Assembly (NCBI RefSeq): GCF_040054535.1
Contig: NC_090781.1
Span: 20,183,579 to 20,247,578, forward strand
Reading direction: 5' to 3'
DNA from: Antennarius striatus
Taxonomy: Eukaryota; Chordata; Actinopteri; Lophiiformes; Antennariidae
DNA length: 64,000 nt
Position 1 is the first letter of the stretch, and each line of letters begins with the position of its first letter. A program made the translations under genes and the position numbers. Shown here piece by piece: positions 10,196 through 31,785 of the stretch. The notes beneath the pieces were generated by a model. That model was not told the DNA's origin and searched no databases. It saw only the letters and a program-made list of their open reading frames with translations.

Positions 10196-13100
10196 AATAT
10201 ACAGTACAGTATAGCGCTCTAGCACACTAACTGTGTGCCAGAGTGGAAAAATAATTTCCCTCTTGAAATTAATAAAGTTCCTTTTAATTAGTTTGGTCGA
10301 TCTTGCTGAGTTATATTTGTTTAAAATGGTTTCACACAGAAAGAGACTGATTGCTGGGTGAGTTAGATTGACCTCTAACCTTGTCCGGACTGCAAGAAGT
10401 CCTTCCATGTGCCCTCCAGAAGGTTAAAGCCAGGCAGAAGTTGTTTTTCATTACATCCTGTTATCTTGGATATTGACTCACAAATTGTTTCCAATAGCTT
10501 CGCCTTGGATTCGTGTGTTCTCAAGCTTCAGAACTTGTTTTATCCTCCTGTAGAGGGAATTCACGGTCCTTGAATTCAACAGATTTCTGCTGCAGACGCT
10601 GCTGCAGACCCAATGTCAGCTACCTGGCTTTAAGAGTGCACATATTTTGAACAGCAGTAGCTAAGTGTAAAGCATAACTCACAGTCTCTGTGTTCTGCCG
10701 GGGACATGGACAGACATGCAATGCAGTCTGTTGAGCACACAGCACAAATCAGTCCTCATGTAGGCATTCACCCGAGGCGTTACAGAGAAGTATGTCCTCC
10801 CATGCTTTGTTCCAGACAATGTGATTGTATCTGCAGAAGGAAGAGATTTATCTTTATCATCAAGCTGTTTGAGAGGAGAAAACTGAGCTACACTTGCAGT
10901 TTGTTGAAAGCAGAAGCTGAGCGTGAAGAAGCTACAACAAAGACAAGCTTTCAATCACACACACACACATTGCGGTTTGCTTTGCCTGGAAGCAGTACAC
11001 AATATCCTCACACGTCAGCTCGATCAGTCACTTCAATCGAACACCACGTGTTCTTTTTCCTATGTAAACATCACTAACAGGACAGGAATTCTACTGTTTG
11101 CAAGGAGAGTCTATCATCAGTTGGTAATGATTACATTTTTATGGTTAATAAAACCAATACATCCACTAATACCAATCAGGACCACAATAACCACTTTGGA
11201 AAAAGGGAAAATGCAAATGCTGCTAAACTGTCAGTTTACAATGAAATGCTTTTTTTCTTCAAATTGCTTCAGGTTGAGCTTTTTTTTTTATTAACTGAAA
11301 ATTAGCGGGGCCTGTGTTAATTACATGGGCAGGCCAAAGCCAGACTAAAATTTGATCTACTCTCCCTTTGATCGTACCAACTGTACTATTGGTTGCAGAT
11401 TCAACAGTCCTTTGTTTGTCATACAGCTTGTGCTTTGATCTACGTCCTTTGTTACAGGCGTGCATACTAACTAACGGAGGGATAAATGCAACTATAATAT
11501 ACTATAGATCAATAAACATTCTTTTCAAACACATCAACTTCATACATTTCAGTCCAATTGAAAAAACAAATGTGTTTTATCATTAGCTGTGTCATTTACT
11601 CCAAAGGTGAAGGGGTTAATTGACAGTGGGTGATAGTAGTATGTTTGGCTAAGTGTAAAAGGAGGCAAGGCTCAGTGTAAAACAATGAATACTGACAATG
11701 TGGAGCAGCTAAATTAAATAGTCATGACTGTAACCAGGAATAACCATATACTGTATATGTTGTAGCATAAAATCATAATAGTGATTAGAATGATGAAAAT
11801 GTCTCAGATAAATTAGAAAATAATAGACTGATAATCATGAAAAGAAAACAACTAAATATGGGGCAAGTTGGAACCCCTATACAGTACATCAGTGAAAAGG
11901 CTAGACTGGTTTCACCACAGACAAAAGGGGGAAGACACTTATGGGTCTTCAAATGTCACACCTCCAAGTCTTTTCACCATTATTTCCACTTCTACACATT
12001 TTAATTGATTCAATGTCTTTAACATGTGATCACCTTTTGAGTGTATACATGCAGCTCTTCCCCAAACAAACACTGTCACCAGATCCCCAAGTGCTCCTCC
12101 TTGATTTTCTGTCTGAGGCTGGCAGCCTAATCTAATGCTGTGAACGCTGCCATGACTATGACGCCCAGAGACGGGCCCATAATGAAATCTCACACAAAGA
12201 AAACCTGGCAGCTCTGCCTGCCTGAATGCTTCACTTCATCATACGACTATTGTTGGCGTCTCTCTCTTCTACCATTTCTTTTCTCTTCATGTCCCCTTTC
12301 TCTGTGGGGCTCCTGAATGCCGTCAGATGCCTAATAACTATCCATACCCATGATGCCTGGAAGAGTCTGGTTCACCATGGTTCTGTCTCTCATTGGTGAA
12401 GCACTCATTTCCATCAGGCTGTGCAGAACCATTTTTATAATAAGCACTGGCGGCTGGGCGCTGGCTGCCTCAAAACCAATCAGCGTCTATTAACACACAG
12501 CCCACTGAAGACAAAGAGGGTACAGCTAATGAGATTCATGCTGTTTGTGAGGTGACAAAAAAAAAACATGGCTGCACCACATTGGCTGGTGGGTTTGTTA
12601 GCAGGAGTACAAGAAACTGCTAAACAGATTTTCATGAGACTTTGGATGGAGAATAAGGCAGAATAGAGCCTATTACATTTAGTACCTGGAAGACAGAAGG
12701 GAATAAACAATTTTAATTCCTTTTTTTTAAATATGCAAAACATTTTTCATAATTTTATTTAGACTTCTCTGGGAATAAAGTATGGATCTTGAAAAGTGAT
12801 CATGCATATCTTGGGAATTTTGAGGGTATCTTTGAATCTGCAGTTTGGTGTGGATCCAAACAAAAATCCTCTCGATATAAAGAGGTTTTCAAATGACTGT
12901 AAACCTGTAACTACCAGCAATGAGTGTTCAGATGGGACTGAGTGGTAGTGACACATGTCTGACAATCACAGGGACACATCCAGAAGAATAGGACATATTT
13001 GGTGCTGATCCAGATCTGCCAAAGACATGTGGTTACTGTTCATAAGCCCTGATGGTCTCTTACACAGTGCAATTTCTGTGCAATTAATTAATTCTGTTGT

Positions 13101-16100
13101 TTTTTTATCATTCCCAATGGAAATTATGTTTTCATCTGTGCTGTTTTGTTGGCTTAGTGGTTCCCTGTTATGCATCCAGTAATCAGCAGGTCCAGTAAAT
13201 TGTGGTTAAGGGGCTTGAAAACCCTCTGCTTGAATTAAAATAGTAATACTGCATTGTGTGAAATTTTCAAACTAAGAAAGCCTATAAAATAATGAATCAT
13301 TCCCCAAAAAGCTTAAAGCATTTTTCTTCAGAACTCATCGAAGAGGAAGAAGCGTTTCTTTAATGGAAGTCTATTCCTTGTCAAACCCTGCAACGTAGAT
13401 ACCAAAGTAAACATGAGAAAGATGAACAAATATATGCAATATAGTATGTGCACACATGCAACTCCACACACATGCACATGACACACACTCTTTCCTCACC
13501 CTTGAAAAACTGTGCAGCTCTCCAGTTCCGAGTTCTGCACAGCTATCTGTGCCTAATTACTGGGAATGTTGCCAGTCAAAGGAAAGCGATGATGGGTTTT
13601 CTCCGTGTCAGGTGCCAGCTGAATGACTGACTGAGAGAGATGGCAACCAATGAAGTGGAACCCACCGAGTCGGTGTCCTGAGTGAATTTAGAGCTCCTTC
13701 CCCACCAGATTCAATTTGTCTTGCCTTGTCTGTACTCCTGATCAATACCAACTGTGTTACAAGTGGAGTGGAGCCAAACCGGCGTGCACTGTCAGCACCT
13801 TCTGATGGATGGATCGGTCCTGGAGTGCTGGCATTAATGTTGTTTATTCATATCAAGGAGAGAGGCGGTGATGGTAAATGAATCCATCTGACACCGACTT
13901 TTCTCATCATATACGTCAATAGCAAATTAAGATAATTCCATCTTCTTTTGATTATATAGTCGATCTAATTATGGCCTGGAGCTTTGCACAAAGTCATACA
14001 TCCACAGGAGGGAATGAAGAGCATGTAAAGGCATATTAAAATAGCAAAAACCATGCTCTGAAGCTAAAACAAGCAAAAATCCCTTAATATGACCTCTCCT
14101 AATTTTTGTTTGCTTTAAATTAATTGAATTGCTTCATAAATCTATTTTCAAGGATGGGTGGAACACTCAATTCTAGAAAAGCAACTGCAGGTCAAGAGAA
14201 AATACATAATTTAACTAACATCCAGGCATAACTGTGACCTTAGTGTCGTCCACTTCAACCCTGGATAGAGATTCATCTATATCTTGTCATTTTTATGTTT
14301 CAAGTACATTTTAGTAAATTTCATTTTCACATCTCTAACAATAAATAAACTGAATGCAGACTACAGCTTCGTTCTGAGCAAATCTTGATGCAAATGAGGC
14401 TAAATAATATGGGCCTGTAAAGTTTGAATGCCTTTTACATTAGCAGGACCAGGTTTATGGAGCTGTTAAGAGCAGCTGTTTCATTATGTTGAAGTGTTTT
14501 TATTGTCTCAAAATGCTGCACAGAAAATAGCAAATCTGCAAAACCAGAACGACCAGAAACTGGCATTGAGGAGAACAAACTGTCTTTCCAAAAGAATAAA
14601 AAGTCTTACAGAGGACTGATAGGGGAGGTGTTTCCTGGAAAAGAGATGATTCTGTGATGAAATTCCTTGCCTCGACAGAAAGGGTGTAAAAATCAAGACA
14701 TGCACAAAGACATTCCACTCTGCAATTATGTTGTTTCACACTGTTCCTGGCTCAGTCAGGGGGCTGTGTGTTCCCCCATTAATGCAATAATAGTGTTTCA
14801 GTTCTGAAAGAAAAAACCGGTCAAGTCAGCATCAAAGGACAGACATCCACGAAGACGCTGCTTAATTACTACACAACCAGAAGACCAACCCCGGTTTCCT
14901 CCGATTTTTCTGTGACATTACAGGAAACTATGGATTAAAGCCGTAGTTTATGAAATGCAATGGCTGAAGGAATCTGAACAGGAAAACAAAAGGTTCTGGC
15001 ATCACCGATGGCCCGTCAATATCCATGAACTCAGAGACCAAATAATCATTTCTAATTCACGCAACTGTACAGGAAGGAGGCAATGAGACAAGCGGTGAAC
15101 TCGAGGCAGGTTCATTTGGGATGGAGAACATGTGGAGACATTTTTAAAACTAAACCGTGATATCAACTCAGCTAAAACTGACAACTAAATGAAAGGTGTC
15201 TTCAGGATTAAAACTAGTGTCCTGCATTTAAGTGGATTTAATCATACAAAGTTGGAATTTCTAATATTTGAGTGAATAGATTTGAAATAGAATACACTGG
15301 GGTTTATTGATGTAAAAAAGAAAAATGCAGCTCACCCTGAAGTCAATGGTTTTCCAATTTCAGCTAGATTTGTTCAACAAGTGCAAAGTGCATTACAAAA
15401 GCTGTTTGAGTGAAAAATTAGCTGACTTTAAACTAATAAGTCTGCCGCTGGAATATTCCAAACCGCCATCAGTTACACGACAAATAGATTTGTCATGTTG
15501 CCGCCATTGATTGGTGTGTTTGTTGTAAATAGAGGGAGCTGCTCGGTTGCCTCCTAATAGCCCAGAGGACGTGGTGGAGAATTTAATCAGTTCACAAGAC
15601 CTTAATGGGGAGAATTAAATGAGATAAGAAACATCTCCTTTATTTTAATAGCACTATTTATACGTAAAGGATTTGGGGGGGAGATGCATAAATGTTGGCC
15701 TTTCACCTTTTTTACCTTTTCAGATGTAAAATTCTTCCATAATTTTGTGCAGTCTGACATCAGTTTGTCCTTGATCATTTTTTCCTGGTAGAAGTTTATA
15801 TAAAAAAGTCATCCTCACATGAATCCTAAGGTAATAGCCCAAAACACTTTATTTTATGACTTGACAGGATTGAAATCAGTTCATCCTGGATATTTTATAT
15901 GAAGTTGAATAAATTCCTTCAAGGCGTTACCCAGAGCAGGACAGACCAGAAAATATGTCACCGCTGACCGTCACTGTCTCCACATGTATTAGTAATATCT
16001 GCTTTTGAGAGGCATCCATCTTCATGTTGCTCTCTGCCGAATGTAGCAGGAAAAATCTGTCTTTATATCTTCACAATTTCTTTCCTTCTACTCGGCCTAT

Positions 16101-17639
16101 TCTGAGGTGTAAGGCAGATGAAGCGTGGGCGGCGTTCCTCCCTGAGCCTGAGGTGAATTCTCTCATGTAGTAGTGAAATAGCCTTCATCTCTCCCCCTCA
16201 TCCTCCCAAAGATTCTACGGAGTGATTGAAACTACAGATGAAAGTTTTTTTTCGACTAAGACACTTTGGAAGCCTCGATATCAGAAGAAAAACGTGTCGG
16301 AAGATCTTAAGATAACTTGCTCTCGCTATCCTCACCTTGAGGCTATTTTTACAGCCGACTACCGAGGACTGTCAGATGGTGCAACGGCAGTCGCCATCAG
16401 CGACTTGAGCTTGTGATTGATCGCTACTAAGAGCCAGTCTAGTTAGCGTCGTGATTGCAGTTGTGAGGGAGTTTTAACCAGGACTCTATCAGTGGCTAGA
16501 GGAGTCCAGCGGTCTGTACTATTGATTGAGAAAGAGGTCCTGACAAGTACTATTTGTGAGGTTTTCAGTATTCGATGAAAATTGTCCAAACTAAGAATTT
16601 TGATTGCTCTTTTGTATTGGGATGTTTGGGTGTTTAATGGTGGAGGCTGTAAGCAGTATGACAGATGAGACTAGATTAATGAAAGCATAACAATTAAAGT
16701 TAATCCGTTAACAGTTCAGAATGTCTAATCTTCACTCTGAACTCTTTCCTTAGCTATGGCCATAAAGAGTATTTTTGAAGAACTTGATGATCCACAGTAA
16801 AGTTGGCCTTTGACTTTTTGGATATGAAATGTAATCAGTTCATCATTTCCAAATGCCAACAGACATTTGTGTCAACCTGTGTCCTGATTATCATCAGTTT
16901 TGTGAGGCCACAGCGACTTTTACTTAAGAAGATTTGAGGTCAGTTTGAAGAAATGCCCTCAAAGGTTTCAAATCCCCTCCACAAGAATGAAAGCACAGAC
17001 AGATGGACGACCTGAAAGCTCACCAGCCACAACGGGTTGTTGTTGTGTGGATTCCTGTTTTCCATCTTTTTATGTCCATCATTACTTTAGTTTGTGAAAT
17101 TGTTGGGTAAATCTTTACCAAGTTCTTTCTGTAACAGGAGACACAAGTTTTTTCAGTGACAGCTGGATATCATTTATCAGGACAATGCCGTTATGCGTTT
17201 TGGTCCGGAGAAGCGATGACGTGCTGAGCTGCTTCTGCTTCACCGCCAGTGTTTCCACCTGATGTCGGCCATGACAGATGGACAGGTTGAAGACACATAA
17301 AGAAGGGGCCGGGTTGGCAGCACTCCCTGTCCCTTTGGGAGACACTTCAGGATTTCGTCGTGTTTGGACCCACCTTGGCTAGAGCAGAATCGTAAATTAT
17401 TTTGCAAAAGTAAAATAAATTCTTATCAGCACATATACTAAACTGCTGGAAACTGGAGCAACGACACCTGAGATGCATCAACGCACCTCACAGGCAGGAG
17501 GTTGTGTTTTTACTCACCTCGATTTATTTGTTAGTTTTATTTTAAAGATGGTTTCAATAAAAGATCACACAACTGAGAAAATATTTTAAAAAATTAAAAA
17601 TCCTAAATAAACCATGCAAAACACCAGCAACACTAATGT

Positions 17640-17960
17640 GTCTATTTTCTCCCCTTTAAATGCTGACTGCTGAAAAACGTTTTACTGTTCCGTTAATTAG
17701 CCAGCAAAATCATCTGCTGAGTGAACCAGCAAATCAAAATTACCCAATGCTAACAAGGTTGTGTCAAGGATTTTAGCCTCAATTGCAGGTAATGGCCCTT
17801 GACACGTAATAAATAGAATGATGGGCCCCCTGACACGATGCTCTTAAGAGCACTGGCTCTTATTAATGAGAATGTTTTAAGTCATCAGCCGTGCTTGATC
17901 AGAGCCGGGCCCTCGAGTTCCTGAACTGTGAACATCTTGAGCCTGACCGGTGCAGACGGG
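17640..17960. promoter_or_regulatory. Candidate conserved non-coding element
   Basis: A block with several homeodomain-like cores (TAAT/ATTA), e.g. 'ttccgttaattagccagc' and 'ctcttattaatgagaatg', and no repeat character. Texture like this is common in vertebrate enhancers. No alignment was possible, so this is a guess from composition. Confidence 0.2.
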
Positions 17961-20619
17961 GCCCATTCCATTCAAGTCAGCAGAGCTTTAACCGCGTCAT
18001 CCCAGACCGTTGTGCTGGAATACATATTTATAAATGTGACGGTTCCTAGGGTTTATGTTCCATTAGTATATTCATGTTGAAGGAGGAACAGCAGAGTGCT
18101 TCGGGTCTTGTGGATTTTAATTCAATGGCAATAGATGGGTGTGTTGCCACCATTTTTATTGATTTCTATTATTACAAGATCCCATGTCCAAAAAAAGACC
18201 AACAAATTAACAACAGATTGACTGTAATAACTTCTGTGCTGCCAAAACCTGATTCATCTTAAGTCTCTGGACCTGGACGTCACCTTTGTCCAGAAATACT
18301 ACTTTCATTACAAAAATGCTTTTTTCCTTCATTACAATGAATTTGATCTCCGTTGTTTATTTGTTAGTAACTGTTGTCATACACCTTCCTGCTGCTACAA
18401 CTATTCACTAGACCACCAAATGAGTGTCGATGTGCACCTGAAAATAGTCCCCAAATGACGCAAACTTTAATCCTGTGTGAGTAGACAAACAAATGAAACA
18501 CACAACAGCTGTTAAAGAACCTGGTAAAGATTGGCACACAAAGAAGCCAAGTTACATTCAAGATCCAACATGTTTGGAAGTGTGTGGATCGTCTTCCTGC
18601 GGCAGTGTACCGACTGGACCGCTAATGGACCCTGACGAATAGGAAGTGGAAAGTAGAATCTAACAAGCCACTGGAGACAATGTGTCGTCCTCCAGAGAGC
18701 CATTAGCCAAAGTTTCCATTTATTTATCCATACATTAAAAAAGAGTGCACTAGCTTCCTGCTAATTGCCAACAGAAAATAGTTGGGGTAGCTTGGGAGCT
18801 GCACCCTAGCAGCCACCTCCTCTCCTCCCTTCGTCCCTGAAGGTTCTGTTCCACTCGGTAATTTTCTGTGATGCATGCAGAGAGGAAGGAGATACCTTCT
18901 GTCCTCACTGTACAGGTTTGCATGATTACCTAAGAGTCAGGGTTGCAGCCGGAGACTGGAGGCACTGACTGGTGTGACTTTAGTGTCACGCAATGACGTG
19001 AGGAGCAGATTAGCTTGTGGCGGGCGGGAAGCAAGAGAACAGACAGTAAACGAATGACGAATCACAAAGGGCGAAAGTGAAGGATGTTGTTACAGCTTGA
19101 TTGCAGAAACTGAGCGGGCCTGGCCGCTTTCAGACGATGTAAACTCGCCGTTCTGTGGAGCGTAACTGACACTGATGCAGCACCCACAGTAAGCCCCAGG
19201 GAAGGGTAAGGTTAAGCTGGAAAACACAACACCGAAGCGGGTCATGTAATAGGCCTCTCATTTTACGCCCTGTCTTTGTCATGCTCACAAGAGGAAAACT
19301 AATTTATTTAATAGCTTGCCGCTCCAATGCCAAACATTTGGTGCGAAAAACAGACGGCGGCAACAACCGAAGCATAGCAAAAGAGAGAGAGAGAGAGATG
19401 GGGGAAACATTTTCTTCACATTCGCTGGTGAGATGTGACTTCCTGCTAAGATCTGTGTCAGCCATCTGTGATGATGATTGCAGGAAACTATGTCAGCATG
19501 CTATTTTCAATAATGCAAGTGTGCATGCTGTCACTACAAAGCAGACAAAATTCAAGGGGCGAAATATCGACTTTTCCATACATTTTCCATACAGTCTGCT
19601 TTCAGTTCCAATAAATCTATACATCCGTTTTTGTATCCATCCTCCGACGCAGAAAACCACACATGTGAAGGTTGGTATGGTAATTTATTTGTGGTAAATG
19701 ACTGTCAAAAGTGTCACCAGGGTGAAGGTTTGAGGTTTAACTTGGCATTTCCTTCGTGTTTTGCCTGACAGCTGTGGCTGTTGTCTGCACGCTTGCACGG
19801 ATGCATTTGCAAAATGTTGCAGAACCTGGTACCTTTAATGGTACAACGTGCAAAACTCAAGCTTATGTAAAACTTTTCAGGCATGCATGGTACCCAAAGG
19901 ATGAAACCCACAGGCTTTGGTGATCACTGGATATTTCCTCCTTTCCTTTGAGAGAAATGTGTCAGTAGATATTGGATTGACAAAAGAAGACTCCTGAGGG
20001 CTGGGGTTAACAGTCCCTCTAACAGCTCCCCTCAAATGACTTGCTTTCAGCATCATTTGAATTTGCAGCGATTCGTCCGTCACAACATTCTCTTACAGGC
20101 TTGCAGTCATATTCAGCTAATCAAGGTTTGCCATCAGGGATAAATCAAATCCAAAGCTAAAAGCTCCAAACAGAACGTGCATCAGCCTTCAGTGACATGA
20201 TTGGTTTCCTGTTCAACAAAATATAAGTGCATTATTCACAATCTTTTTCTAGACCTATTCCCTTGTGAGAGTAGAAATAAATAATGCATAAACATAAAAA
20301 AAAGTTAAAATATCACCCAAAGATAGCTGGATTGTTTCCTCATGAGTTTAGATGCTCAAGTTTGTTTTTGTTTATAAAGATATTTTTACATCCTCAAAAA
20401 ATTATAATAACTTGATTTACATTTCATTTTCAAACCGTTTTCTGAAATATGAAAAGTATCATAAATAAGTTTCCAAAAGGAATTGCATCGGCAGCAGAGT
20501 TTATTTCTTGGGAAATATTTTTCTCCCAGACAACTGGCTGTTGTGATTTTAATGCACCTCATCTCTTTTATGAACTGTTGTGCTGATGAAATTATAAAAC
20601 ACCTGAAGGATTCATGGGC

Positions 20620-20790
20620 CCCCGCCTCATCCAGCTCCCCTCCGTCCTTTACTATTATAGAATGCAAATGATATGTCACCCACTTCACACAGAGATAAAT
20701 CTGTTATTCTGTGCATTCTGCTGAGAGCCTCAACGACGCATTGTTCTTTTTGGAGCCTCAGACAGAATTAATTTTCTCTCCAGCCCTTAT
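20620..20790. promoter_or_regulatory. Octamer-containing candidate regulatory block
   Basis: A perfect POU octamer ATGCAAAT at 20662-20669, with 'agaattaattttctc' about 100 bp further on. Low-confidence candidate enhancer in the 3' flank of IGSF5. Confidence 0.2.
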
Positions 20791-21553
20791 GGCTAATACA
20801 CTGCATTTTATATCCATGTCCTCTCCCTGACTTGAAATAACTGAGGTTGAGATTATGCTATTTGTGAAACAGAAAAACAGGCACATGCATTATTACAGCT
20901 TCCTTGAAAACAGGATTAGAACTGATGGAACGGGGTAACGTTGGGTTGGTGTAGGATATGCGGTGCAGTTGGGAGAGGAAAGTCTTTCTTTATTCAGGAG
21001 ATCTTGATGTTTGTCCTTTTCGGTCTTTGAGAGACAATGAGTAGACAGCAGAGATACAGGTAACAGGAAATTGTTGTTTTCCCTGTACATTTTGTGCAAA
21101 ACAAACACCAGTCTTTATTTCTGTTCTGAAGAGGACACTAAACAAAAGCCAACTGTAACCACAAGGTTGTCCTTATCCAGCATGTAAAAGCACGCATACT
21201 AAGGTTTTACTCATTCCTGATGAATCTTACGGCCCCTGGCTGAGGTTAGCTCTGCATTAGCAACGCTTGTGAAGCCACGGCTACGCTATCCGTCAGTCAT
21301 CTGTGCTGTGGGCAGCGTGAAAAGACTTGAAGAGTCATAAACTGGAGCCACAAACTGCAGTACAGTCGGTAGCAAATCACAACAGATTCAGGTAAATGTT
21401 GACAGATGAGATCATTCTGACAGCTTGTGCAACAACGCCCAACTTAAATGACAGTTTCTCAGTCCAAGAACATACCACAGGTATTTTTTTAATCATTTCT
21501 ATCCATTACTGTGAATTGCATAAACAATTTCATTATAATTATAGAAAATGACA

Positions 21554-21559
21554 TTTATT
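21554..21559 (-). promoter_or_regulatory. IGSF5 polyadenylation signal AATAAA
   Basis: AATAAA on the minus strand about 190 bases past the IGSF5 stop codon, in AT-rich sequence; cleavage expected near 21535. Confidence 0.5.
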
Positions 21560-21749
21560 GAAAATTAAAAGGCGGTGTGTTCATTTAAAAAAAAAAAAAG
21601 CAGTCGATCTTTTAAGAACATGTTGGCCGTTTAAAAATAAATGTGTCACATTCAAAATGTGAAACCATGCAAACACTAGTGACTACCTGTAAATCCTGTA
21701 ACATATAGTTTTCACTCATATATGATAAATAAGGTCATAATGGACATGT

Positions 21750-30145
<8,396 letters not shown>

Positions 30146-31718
30146 TTTAGTCTTTAAATCTGATTAGGATATGAAAACAAATCCAAAATCAAGAAACCAC
30201 TCTCTAATATGGTACTGATGAAATAGATGGATTCCATTCTAATGTCAAGTATGTATGAACCAATAGAGTAAGGCGTTAGTTAGCTTAGCTTAGCATGAGA
30301 CATTTCAAGCAAAGAAGTGTATTTTAATATTTGAAAGCATCTAGAGGGACAAATTGAAGCTGAAGATAAAAAGAAAATGGTGAAGAAAGAGAGCGAAATG
30401 AAGTCAACCTTAAAGAGACAGGAAAATAAGGTGTGTTCTCCTTTGGCTCTGGTCATCCCAATGGCGGTTAGTGATTTGGTTGTGTGCATAAATGAGGACA
30501 AATATACAGATTAACAAGAAATAGTCTAAATTAATCTGCAGCTGTCAGCAATAGGCTGCAGCATCCTCCTGCAGACTTAACACTTTAACAGTAACCTGCA
30601 GGATTCAATAAAGCACTAATGATTACACGAGAACTAAAACAGAGGGCTATACAGGGAAACCACTCTCCTCTACAGTTACTATGTGAACATCACAGAAGCA
30701 CATTGAGGCTCACGTCCCCAGCTGACTGCCAGCAGATCTGTGGCTTTCTGTCGCTGACAAATAAAAGAGGGAAGAAATTTAATTAACAGCAAAGCGTGAA
30801 ATATGAAATAAGCAATTTACACCACGATACTCAGGGTGATGTATAACATGTTGGTGGTGAGGTGGTGTTACCTTCTACAGCCGGCATGCAGAATCGTAAA
30901 TTATGCATCCTTTGAGGAAATGAGGTCTGAGAAATATCTAGGCCAAGCTATACAGCCGTTTCTTCCCATTACAATCAGAGACTTGTAGATTATTGAGCAT
31001 AAATTGTGCAAACTATCTATCGGGTCCGTGAAGCACTGACTCTGAAGTCGACTGGCCACTGGCTGCATCTCCCTCTTCACTGAATCAAATTAATCTTTTG
31101 GTGGAAATAGATAATTTTCCCCTCTAATTGGATTCCTGGTTTAAACTGAAGGATGCAGCTGTAAAGCAAACCACAAACCAAATTCCCGAACAACTCTACA
31201 ATCAAATGAGCCTCGTTTGTTGGGAGCTGAATTCTTACCTCCCAACCTGTATGAAAGCAGGAACAGACACAAATAATAGATGCCCATGGTTAATCAGCCA
31301 ATGTGGTCAATCCATTGCTCGGCGCTGAATCGACCTGAAACATATAGAATTGAATTATTCTCTATGGTGGATGACAAAAGTGCTTAATGAGCAATGTGGC
31401 TCAAACCAGGAGGTTTGCCTCGTCTCATTGCCTAGATGTAACTTCTTACTTTCATATCCACTTGACAGTTGAATCAACTCTTCTTCCCAAGATGCACCAC
31501 TGATTTGAAGTGTTAGCCACTATTTAATTCAGGTCAGTGTATAATTACTCCCTGCTACCCAATCAGATCACTCAGATCGTGCACACCACGTCCAACACCT
31601 GCTTTTGGTCTTTTTCTTTCACACACAGCTGAAAGTACCTCCAAAATAAAGTTGAATTTCAAGTTAAATGAAGAGTAAATGACGATAAATCCTGTAACGT
31701 TGTGTTTGAGTGACTCAC

Positions 31719-31785
31719 CTCGGGCTGTTGTCTCTGTGGATCAGCAGCGGATGCATGTCAGCAGAGCCTCTTCTTCCTCATGCTT
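31719..31785 (-). other. Possible upstream (5') exon of IGSF5
   Basis: On the minus strand 'aacagcccgag' is followed by a consensus donor GTGAGTCA at 31718. The frame from the ATG at 31756 would end in phase 2, which does not fit the phase 1 acceptor at 30111. If real, this exon is therefore untranslated or a linking exon is missing. Another small donor, MPAVEG then GTAACA near 30872, fits phase 1 but has no signal sequence. Both are weak. Confidence 0.25.

Larger units (their letters stand above)
10196..21535. other. Gene-poor interval between the DRC4-like gene and IGSF5
   Basis: About 11 kb in which I find no convincing exon or RNA gene. Open frames up to 138 codons exist but have no recognisable domain. 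Part of 12770-12870 carries a dispersed-repeat motif 'ttggtgtggatccaaacaaa', the reverse complement of one seen at 37408. A short (GA)n lies at 19383-19398. Several AT-rich blocks dense in TAAT-type motifs (13840-14010, 17640-17960, 20620-20790) look like candidate conserved non-coding elements, by inference only. Confidence 0.5.

Noticed and set aside
19281-19697. 138-codon plus-strand frame
   Set aside because: No recognisable domain, mixed composition and no codon bias. It includes a (GA)n run and is most likely chance.
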